From: Azospirillum sp. TSO35-2
Lineage (GTDB): Bacteria > Pseudomonadota > Alphaproteobacteria > Azospirillales > Azospirillaceae
DNA: 64,000 bases
Direction: 5' to 3'
Assembly: GCF_003116095.1 (NCBI RefSeq)
Contig: NZ_LGRA01000021.1
Location: 853,719 to 917,718, forward strand
This document shows positions 57,926-64,000 of the stretch, one piece after another. The translations under genes and the position numbers were made by a program. The first letter of the stretch is position 1; each line of letters begins with the position of its first letter. The notes under the pieces are model-generated. The model was not told the DNA's origin and did not search any database. It saw nothing but the letters and a program-made list of their open reading frames with translations.

Positions 57926-58104
57926 CGGCAAAACCCCCGTCCGGCATCGCCGGCGCGTTGTCCCGTCTTCGCGTCACGGCCGGTTGAGCGGATCGACGAA
58001 ACCGATCGGCTCGCGCGTGTTCCGGCGCCGGAAAGGCCGGCTGATGCTGAGCCGGTCCGAATGACGGTGTCGCGCGAACGCTCGCGAGACCATCGCCCAA
58101 CGCA

Positions 58105-58140
58105 GGAAATCCGCCGAGCTTGCTGGTTCGGCGGATTTCC
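58105..58140. terminator. Hairpin between cytochrome c and glpF
   Basis: GGAAATCCGCCGA (58105-58117) and TCGGCGGATTTCC (58128-58140) form a perfect 13-bp stem with a 10-nt loop, between two convergent genes. The stem core is the same CGGCGGATTTCC found in the repeat at 963-1010. Confidence 0.7.
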
Positions 58141-58181
58141 ACGGTCGATGTGCTCGGTGGGCGACGAGAGGGTGGCTCATG

Positions 58182-58898
58182 TCACCAGGGGATCAGGCTG
58201 AAGCACACGGCCCCCAGCGTGGCACCGACGATCGGGCCGCCGATGGCGACCGGGATGCCATAGGAGAAGTCGGAGTTTCCCTTGTCCTTGATCGGCAGGG
58301 CCGCATGGGCAAGGCGGGGGCCGAAGTCACGCGCCGGGTTGATCGCATAGCCGGTTGCACCGCCGAGCGACATGCCGATGCAGGCGATGATGCCCCAGAC
58401 AAAGACGTAATTCAGGCCGGATCCGGCGGCACCGGTGACATTGCCGAGGCCGAGCAGCGCGAACACCAGCACAAAGGTGGCGATAACCTCGCAGAGAAAA
58501 TTCTGCGGCAGGTTGCGGATCGCCGGGCGGGTGCAGAAGCAGCCGAGCTTGGTCCCGGTGTCCTCGGTCGCGCGGAATTGCTCGCGGTAGAACAGGTAGA
58601 CCAGCACGCCACCGGTAAAGCCGCCGGCGACCTGGGCCAGACAATAACCTGGAACCATGCTCCAACTGAACTTGCCGGCCACCGCCAGCGCGATCGTCAG
58701 CGCCGGATTGAAATGGGCTCCCGACACGGCGCCGAAGATGTAGGCGGCGATCATGACGGCAAAGGCCCAGGCGATCGTGATCTGCAGGACGCCCGCCCCC
58801 TTCATGGCAGACCGGTCCAGCGTGCAGTTGGCGACGACCCCGTCGCCAAGCAGGATCAGCAAGGCAGTGCCCAAATATTCTGCCAGATATGGCAACAT
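58182..58898 (-). CDS. glpF: Aquaglyceroporin, glycerol uptake facilitator type
   Basis: 238-aa MIP-family channel, six membrane helices and two NPA loops: SGAHFNPALTIALAVAG and YAINPARDFGPRLAH. The Asp after the second NPAR (NPARD) is the signature of glycerol-type rather than water-selective channels. Start at ATG 58898 with AAGGAG 7 bp upstream. Neighbouring genes encode acetate kinase and a PocR-domain sensor, so uptake of glycerol, 1,2-propanediol or another diol is a reasonable but unproven role. Confidence 0.92.
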   Translation of the reverse strand: MLPYLAEYLGTALLILLGDGVVANCTLDRSAMKGAGVLQITIAWAFAVMIAAYIFGAVSGAHFNPALTIALAVAGKFSWSMVPGYCLAQVAGGFTGGVLVYLFYREQFRATEDTGTKLGCFCTRPAIRNLPQNFLCEVIATFVLVFALLGLGNVTGAAGSGLNYVFVWGIIACIGMSLGGATGYAINPARDFGPRLAHAALPIKDKGNSDFSYGIPVAIGGPIVGATLGAVCFSLIPW

Positions 58899-59252
58899 GG
58901 ATGGTCTCCTTGAGCGGGTTGCAGCGTTGTGGCTGGAATCAGCAAAACGGCGCCGGCACAAACCCAGTCTCCCACCAATACAGATCACACCGGCAACGGG
59001 TTTCAGGGCGGGCTAAGGTTTGATCGGGCGTAACGGCATCCTGTTCAGCCGCGTGAACCAGGCATCGGCTTGATGTTTGTCTATCAGAGCGCTGCGATCG
59101 GCGGCCAAACTCTGATGCACTTACTTGATGCTGATTAGACTGTGCGGGGGCGGGAGGGTCAACGTGACAGTTTTGTCTTCCGACTGTAAAAACTTGCACT
59201 CCCGCACAGGCGCAAGCAGACGGCGTCAGGCGGTCGGCCCGACCACGGCGTC
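58899..59252. other. 354-bp gap between ackA and glpF
   Basis: Lies between the ackA stop (59253, minus strand) and the glpF start (58898, minus strand). It contains GC-poor stretches such as TTGATGCTGATTAG and TGTAAAAACTTG, likely promoter material for glpF, but no defined site could be identified. No gene is seen. Confidence 0.4.
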
Positions 59253-60452
59253 CTAGACCACGGCGTCCTGAAGCAGGCGCAGGGTATGGCCGGCGATCAT
59301 CCGCTCCTCGTCGGTGGGGATGATGAAAACGGGAATCCGGCTGTCGTCGGCGGAAATCCGGGTGGCCTTGGCGTCGTTGGAAACCTGATCGAGGCGGATC
59401 CCGAGCCAGTCGAGTTTCGCCGCGATCCGCGCCCGCACCGGAGCGGAATGCTCGCCGACACCGGCGGTGAAGACCAGCGCGTCGATGCCCCCCATCGACG
59501 CGGCCATCGCCGCCGCCTGCTTGGCGACCCCGTGACAGAACAGCTCCACCGCCTCCGCCGCCTCCGGAGCATCGGATTGCAGAAGATCGCGCATGTCGTT
59601 GGAAATGCCCGACACGCCGAGCAAACCCGATTCACGGTACAGCAGCCGTTCCAGCTCGTCGGCGCCGTAGCCTTTTTCCCGCATCAGGTAGATCAGCACG
59701 CCCGGGTCGATGGCGCCCGGCCGGGTGCCCATCGGCACGCCGTCCAGCGGGGTGAAGCCCATGGTGGTGTCGACGCTGCGCCCGGCACGCATGGCGCACA
59801 GGCTGGCGCCGCTGCCGAGATGGCAAACCACGACCCTGGCCTCCGCCAGATCGGGGTCCACTTGCGGCAATTGCGTCGCGATGTATTCGTAGCTCAGCCC
59901 ATGGAAACCGTAGCGGCGGATGCCCTCGGTGGTCAGTGCGCGCGGGATGGCGAAGCTCTGCGCATGCGCTGGTTGGCCCTGGTGGAAGGCGGTGTCGAAG
60001 CAGGCAACCTGCGGCAGGTCGGGATACAGCGCCGCCAGTGCGCGGATCGCCGCGACATTGTGGGGCTGGTGCAGCGGAGCAAGCGGGATCAGGCTGTCCA
60101 ACTCATCGACCCGGGCGGCCATCAGGCGCACCGGCTTGGCGAAGCGGGTGCCGCCATGGGCCACCCGGTGGCCGGCCGCCGCCAGCCGGACGTCGCCGAG
60201 CTGACCGCCGAGCCAATCGAGCAGGTGGCGCAGCAGCCCTTGGCGGTCCGGCGCACCGTCGCCCTCCCACCGGCGTTCGCCGAGCGACCGGCGCGCGGCA
60301 TCCCTCGCCTCGAACACCGGCCGGGTGCCGATGCCCGAGATTTGACCGGACAGCAGTGGCTGCGGTGACGTCTTGCCACCGTCCAGGAACACGGAGAATT
60401 TCAGGCTCGACGAGCCGGCGTTGATGACGATGCAGGCATCCTGATGCGGCAT
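59253..60452 (-). CDS. ackA: Acetate kinase
   Basis: Interconverts acetyl phosphate + ADP and acetate + ATP (cytoplasmic, ASKHA fold). 399 aa. INAGSSSLKFSVF at the N-terminus, active-site Arg and His stretches GHRVAHGG and FDTAFHQGQP, RYGFHGLSYEYIA, HLGSGASLCAMRAGRSVDTT and FTAGVGEHS. No phosphotransacetylase gene is adjacent in the window, so its acetyl-phosphate source is outside or elsewhere. Last gene of the minus-strand series metK, kinase, regulator, ackA, though 109 bp separates it from the regulator. Confidence 0.95.
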   Translation of the reverse strand: MPHQDACIVINAGSSSLKFSVFLDGGKTSPQPLLSGQISGIGTRPVFEARDAARRSLGERRWEGDGAPDRQGLLRHLLDWLGGQLGDVRLAAAGHRVAHGGTRFAKPVRLMAARVDELDSLIPLAPLHQPHNVAAIRALAALYPDLPQVACFDTAFHQGQPAHAQSFAIPRALTTEGIRRYGFHGLSYEYIATQLPQVDPDLAEARVVVCHLGSGASLCAMRAGRSVDTTMGFTPLDGVPMGTRPGAIDPGVLIYLMREKGYGADELERLLYRESGLLGVSGISNDMRDLLQSDAPEAAEAVELFCHGVAKQAAAMAASMGGIDALVFTAGVGEHSAPVRARIAAKLDWLGIRLDQVSNDAKATRISADDSRIPVFIIPTDEERMIAGHTLRLLQDAVV

Positions 60453-60561
60453 GGACGGGATTCTCTTGCGGAAGATTGAGACAGGATCCCCCCTGCGGGC
60501 ACTGGGACCGTCCGGTCCGCCCGTGGCAGAAGGCAGGGATTCGACATGAAAGCCGACGGGT

Positions 60562-61590
60562 TCAGGGAGCGCGCACCTGCCGCCGGTATTCCAACGGCGA
60601 CAGCCCGACTTCCTTCCTGAAGGATTTGCAGAAGTAGTTGACGTCGTTGTAGGACAGCTTCAGCGCGATGCCGGTGACCGGCAGCTCGGTCTGGGTCAGC
60701 AGATCCTTGGCCAGTTCGATCCGCCGCGCCGTCAGGTAGGTGACGAAGTTGATGTTCAGCCTCTTCTTGAACAGCCGGCTGAGATAGCACGCGCTGATGT
60801 GCGCGTGGTCGGCCACCTCCTCCAGCGTCACCCCCTTGCTCAGGTTCCGCTCGATGTAGTTCAACGCCTTTTCCACCAGGCCGGCGCATTGGCTGGCTTC
60901 GGTGTCCCCGACGTCGAACAGCAGATCCAGCAGACCCAGCAGCACCGCCAGCGCCGCACGGCCGTCGCACTCCCTCGGCGGCATGGCGCGCAGCTGTGCC
61001 ACCTGCTTCGCCACGGCTTGCGGCAGGGCGACGCCCTTTTCCCGCGCCAGCCCGACCAGACCGGTGGCGAGATCGAGGAAGAGGTCGCGGGACGGACGGT
61101 CGCGCTGCGTGCCGATCCAGTCCACACGGCGCCGCACCAGGGCGACGGCATCGCGGTAGGCGTTGCGCTCCACCAGTCCGGACAGGGCGTCCATCAGCTC
61201 CCGGCATTGCCGGCCGGCGCCGAGTTGATCGAGGCAGGCCTGGACCGTGGACACCAGGGTCTGGGTCCGGATCGGCTTCAGCAGGTATTCGTCCGCCTTG
61301 AGGTGGATCGCCGTCCGCGTCATCTCGAAATAATCATAGGCGGTGGTGATGATCACCTTGGTGTCGCTGTGCCGTTCACGCAGGTGACGGATGACCTCAA
61401 GCCCGTTCATCCGCGGGATGTTGATGTCGACGAGCATCAGGTCGATGTCGAGCGTGTCGATCAGCTTCACCGCCTCCGGCCCGGTCGCCGCCTCGCCCAG
61501 GATGCGGATACCGTCCATCTTCTCGGTCAGGATGCTGCGCAGCGCCTGACGCTCCAGTTCCTCGTCCTCAACAATGACAACGCCGTACAT
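60562..61590 (-). CDS. YesN-type response regulator (receiver + AraC HTH)
   Basis: 342 aa. Receiver domain with IVEDEELERQALRSIL, phospho-acceptor Asp55 in LMLVDINIPRMNGLEVI and Lys in YLLKPIRTQTLV. After a middle linker, two AraC-type HTH motifs close the protein (LEEVADHAHISACYLSRLFK and ALKLSYNDVNYFCKSFRKEV). Start at ATG 61590 with GGGAGGAC upstream. It lies downstream of the sensor kinase gene with a 38-bp gap, so they form a two-component pair. Targets likely include ackA and neighbours, an inference. Confidence 0.9.
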   Translation of the reverse strand: MYGVVIVEDEELERQALRSILTEKMDGIRILGEAATGPEAVKLIDTLDIDLMLVDINIPRMNGLEVIRHLRERHSDTKVIITTAYDYFEMTRTAIHLKADEYLLKPIRTQTLVSTVQACLDQLGAGRQCRELMDALSGLVERNAYRDAVALVRRRVDWIGTQRDRPSRDLFLDLATGLVGLAREKGVALPQAVAKQVAQLRAMPPRECDGRAALAVLLGLLDLLFDVGDTEASQCAGLVEKALNYIERNLSKGVTLEEVADHAHISACYLSRLFKKRLNINFVTYLTARRIELAKDLLTQTELPVTGIALKLSYNDVNYFCKSFRKEVGLSPLEYRRQVRAP

Positions 61591-61628
61591 CGCCGTCCTC
61601 CCGAACGCACCGCCGCCGGCGGCTGGCG

Positions 61629-62903
61629 TCACATGCTGCAGGGATCGAAGTCGAGCGGGATGCGCAGGCTCACCCGCGTTCCCCGACCGGCCATGCCGAG
61701 GCTTTCGATGGTCAGCCCATGGTCGTCGCCGAAGAAATAGCGCAACCTGCTGTCCACATTGTGCAGCCCGATGCTGGTCCGGCCGTGATGATCCGCCACG
61801 CCGTCCAGGGCAGCCCGCGCCAGCTCGGGAGCGATGCCGTCGCCGTTGTCGGTCACCTCGACGATCATGTCGCGCCCGTCGTCACGCACCGAAATCGCAA
61901 TCCGCCCGCCGGCCTCACGCGGTTCGATCGCGTAGTTGATGCAGTTCTCGACGATGGGATGCAGCACCATGAAGGGGGAGAGCACGCCGTCATAGCCGTG
62001 CGGCAAATCGATGGTGAAGGTAAGCCGATCACCCATCCGCACCTTCTGAATGTAGAGGTAGTTGCGGACATGCTCCAGCTCGATGGAAAAGGGGACCAGC
62101 TGCGACCGCGACTTCTTCAGGATGTAGCGCATCATGTCGGCGAAGGCGTGGACCAGCTCCTCCGTCTTCTCCGCCCGTTCCTTCAGCGCCAGACGGCCGA
62201 TGGTGTTCAGCACGTTGAACAGGAAATGCGGGTTGACTTGATAGGACAGGGCCTGCAGTTCCGCCTCGCGCAGGGATTTCTCCAACTCGGCGCGGCGCTT
62301 GGATTCCTCCATCAGCTTCAGGTTCTTGGCGCTCAGTTCCTGGCTGACCGCGTTGGAATAAGCCTCTTCCACCAGATAGGCGGCCATGTGGAACAGGGTG
62401 TAGGCGGCGGCGCGCAGCTTGTCGTAGGGGATCTCGCGGATCTGCTCGCGGAGCGCGCTGAGCTGCGGGTCGAGCCGCCACGCGTCGTCCGGCGGCAGGA
62501 TATGGTCGATGACCCGGTTCGACGCATCGCGCAACAGCACCTGTCCGGAGATGACGGCGCCAAGATACTGGCCGCGGACGATGACCGGGGCGGCGAAATC
62601 GACGAGGCCGCAATGGCAACGATAGATGCTCGGCTCGCCGGTGGCCATCGCCCGGCGCCCGCCCACGTCGTCGCACAGGAAGCACTGGTCGCGCCGCGTG
62701 GCCGAGGCCCGGACGGCCTGACAGAAGGACGAGAAACTGCTGGGCCGGGTGACCGGCGCGCCTTCCTGATCGACGATGACCATGGCGATGCCCACGGCGG
62801 CGCTGAAGTTGTCCTGCACCTTCTGCAGCATGTCGACACTGATCAGGTCGTCGAGCCGAAGCGTCCGATCCTGGGCAGGCACCCGTTCCAGCACATCCTG
62901 CAT
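61629..62903 (-). CDS. Sensor histidine kinase with PocR ligand-binding domain (LytS/YesM-type kinase)
   Basis: About 424 aa. Residues about 20-190 form a PocR domain; its conserved Cys/His set is visible in SFCQAVRAS, QCFLCDDVG and YRCHCGLVDFAAPV. PocR domains are thought to bind small hydrocarbon derivatives such as 1,2-propanediol (family knowledge). A coiled-coil linker (KRRAELEKSLREAELQAL) leads to the His_kinase domain with His226 in VNPHFLFNVLNTIGRL, and the ATPase domain has HPIVENCINYAIEP and DNGDGIAPEL. No membrane helix, so a cytoplasmic sensor. ATG at 62903 chosen (GGAGG 5 bp upstream); an ATG at 62906 adjoins it. It starts 22 bp after metK ends. Confidence 0.88.
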   Translation of the reverse strand: MQDVLERVPAQDRTLRLDDLISVDMLQKVQDNFSAAVGIAMVIVDQEGAPVTRPSSFSSFCQAVRASATRRDQCFLCDDVGGRRAMATGEPSIYRCHCGLVDFAAPVIVRGQYLGAVISGQVLLRDASNRVIDHILPPDDAWRLDPQLSALREQIREIPYDKLRAAAYTLFHMAAYLVEEAYSNAVSQELSAKNLKLMEESKRRAELEKSLREAELQALSYQVNPHFLFNVLNTIGRLALKERAEKTEELVHAFADMMRYILKKSRSQLVPFSIELEHVRNYLYIQKVRMGDRLTFTIDLPHGYDGVLSPFMVLHPIVENCINYAIEPREAGGRIAISVRDDGRDMIVEVTDNGDGIAPELARAALDGVADHHGRTSIGLHNVDSRLRYFFGDDHGLTIESLGMAGRGTRVSLRIPLDFDPCSM

Positions 62904-62925
62904 CATCGCCTCCGCGCGATCCGCC

Positions 62926-64000
62926 TCAAAGACCGCAGGCAGCGCGCAAGGCCGCCGCACGGTCGGTCAGTTCCCATCGGAAGCCTTGGTCTTCCCTGCC
63001 GAAATGCCCGTAGGCTGCGGTGGGGCGGAAGATGGGACGGCGCAATCCCAGCGCTGCGATCATCCCGGAAACGGACAGGGGAAACACGTCCCTGACGGCC
63101 ATCGACAGGCGATCGGTATCGACCGTCCCGGTCCCGAAGGTGCCGATGGTCACCATTTCCGGCAGACTCTCCCCAATCGCGAAGGCCAGGGCAACCTCGC
63201 ATTTTGTCGCAAGTCCTGCGGCGACCACGGTTTTGGCGATCAGGCGTGCCATGTAGGCGGCGCTGCGATCGACCTTCGTCGCGTCCTTGCCGGAAAAGGC
63301 GCCGCCACCGTGCCGGGCGCAGCCGCCATAGCTGTCGACCATCAGCTTGCGCCCGGTCAGCCCGGTGTCGGCCGCCGGCCCGCCGACGACGAAGCGGCCG
63401 GTGGGATTGACCAGGATGCGGGCGTCCGGCGCCAGCAGGCCGCCGACCTCCGGCAGGATGACCGCCTCCACCAGCCCGCGGACCAGCTCCTCACGCCCGA
63501 CCGTCTCGTCATGCTGGGCGGACACCACCAGGCTGGAAATCTCCACCGGCCGTCCATCGTTGTCACAGCGCAAGGTGACCTGGGTCTTGCCGTCCGGCCG
63601 CAGCCAGGGCAGCGTGCCGCCCTTGCGTGCCGCGGCCAGACGGGCTGCCAGCCGGTGGGCGAGATGGATGGCGGCCGGCATGCCGCAAGGCGTCTCGTCG
63701 CAGGCATAGCCGTAGAAGACGCCCTGATCGCCGGCGCCGAGTTCCTCGCCAAGCGACACACCGCGGTCGATGTCCGGCGACTGGGTCCGCAGGTTGGTCA
63801 GGATAAGGCAGCCGTCGGCATCGAAGCCGAGCGCGGGATCGGTGTAGCCGATGTCGCGGATGACGCCGCGGGCGGTTGCCGCCACGTCGATGTCGGCGGT
63901 GGTGGTGATCTCGCCGGCGATGACCAGCGTGTCGCCGCACACCAGCGCCTCCACCGCCACGCGCGACAGAGGATCCTGCGCCAGACAGGCGTCCAGGATG
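62926..64000 (-). CDS. metK: S-adenosylmethionine synthetase (5' end beyond window)
   Basis: Makes SAM from methionine and ATP. The frame is open to the window edge, reading ILDACLAQDPLSRVAVEALV there, so about 20 N-terminal residues (with the expected SEGHPDK) are missing. Visible motifs: GDQGVFYGYACDETP, GGCARHGGGAFSGKDATKVD near the substrate site and SAAYMARLIAKTVVAAGL. The stretch ETPCGMPAAIHLAHRLAARL is close to, but not identical with, the usual ETPELMP-A---AH. It is upstream of the PocR kinase on the same strand, an unusual neighbour. It may be a second, divergent metK. Confidence 0.92.
   Translation of the reverse strand, partial: ILDACLAQDPLSRVAVEALVCGDTLVIAGEITTTADIDVAATARGVIRDIGYTDPALGFDADGCLILTNLRTQSPDIDRGVSLGEELGAGDQGVFYGYACDETPCGMPAAIHLAHRLAARLAAARKGGTLPWLRPDGKTQVTLRCDNDGRPVEISSLVVSAQHDETVGREELVRGLVEAVILPEVGGLLAPDARILVNPTGRFVVGGPAADTGLTGRKLMVDSYGGCARHGGGAFSGKDATKVDRSAAYMARLIAKTVVAAGLATKCEVALAFAIGESLPEMVTIGTFGTGTVDTDRLSMAVRDVFPLSVSGMIAALGLRRPIFRPTAAYGHFGREDQGFRWELTDRAAALRAACGL

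Overview
The window is very GC-rich DNA with dense, alphaproteobacterial-style operons. Gene content (iteron-type RepA with ParA/ParB, ectoine catabolism genes, a TMAO reductase system, IorAB-type molybdenum hydroxylases, DUF4142 proteins) fits a Rhodospirillales bacterium, most likely Azospirillum or a close relative. It looks like part of a large secondary replicon (a chromid): a repA gene flanked by 11 copies of a 15-bp iteron, plus parAB, lies about 12 kb from folP-glmM-thiD, core genes normally carried on a chromosome. A metK gene, also normally essential, lies at the right edge. The taxon and the chromid status are inferences.

Layout. 1-5.6 kb: cut-off NitT/TauT-type binding protein, 3-hydroxyacyl-CoA dehydrogenase, then folP-glmM-thiD on the minus strand. 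5.7-15.8 kb: LysR regulator divergent from a two-subunit molybdenum hydroxylase (IorAB type), diguanylate cyclase, a uracil/mismatch DNA glycosylase, a GMC oxidoreductase, a DUF4142-PRC fusion and a small protein. 15.8-19.7 kb: replication and partition region. 19.8-34.1 kb: accessory catabolic region cut by three transposase remnants. It holds a LysR/SDR/SDR/tautomerase/DoxX group, then a larger group with class II aldolase, AAHS-type transporter, aldehyde dehydrogenase, LysR, and a second IorAB-type hydroxylase next to a di-haem cytochrome and a second DUF4142 protein.

34.1-47.5 kb: an apparently complete ectoine/5-hydroxyectoine catabolic locus. doeD, doeC and asnC lie on the minus strand; enuR, ehuA, ehuC, ehuD, eutA, eutB, eutC, doeA (eutD), doeB (eutE) and ehuB lie on the plus strand. 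Ectoine would be imported by EhuABCD, 5-hydroxyectoine handled by EutABC, the ring opened by DoeA, the acetyl group removed by DoeB, and diaminobutyrate converted to aspartate by DoeD and DoeC. Three dyads exactly 31 bp apart precede doeC, and paired direct repeats precede ehuA; both look like regulator sites.

47.6-55.3 kb: a Tor module in which TorA carries a C-terminal single-haem cytochrome c domain, divergent from torT-torR, with torS convergent to torR. 55.3-58.9 kb: small membrane protein, LysR regulator, class I cytochrome c and a GlpF-type aquaglyceroporin. 59.2-64 kb: acetate kinase, a YesN-type response regulator, a PocR-domain LytS-type histidine kinase and metK, which runs off the window. 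No rRNA, tRNA, CRISPR array or intact insertion sequence was seen.
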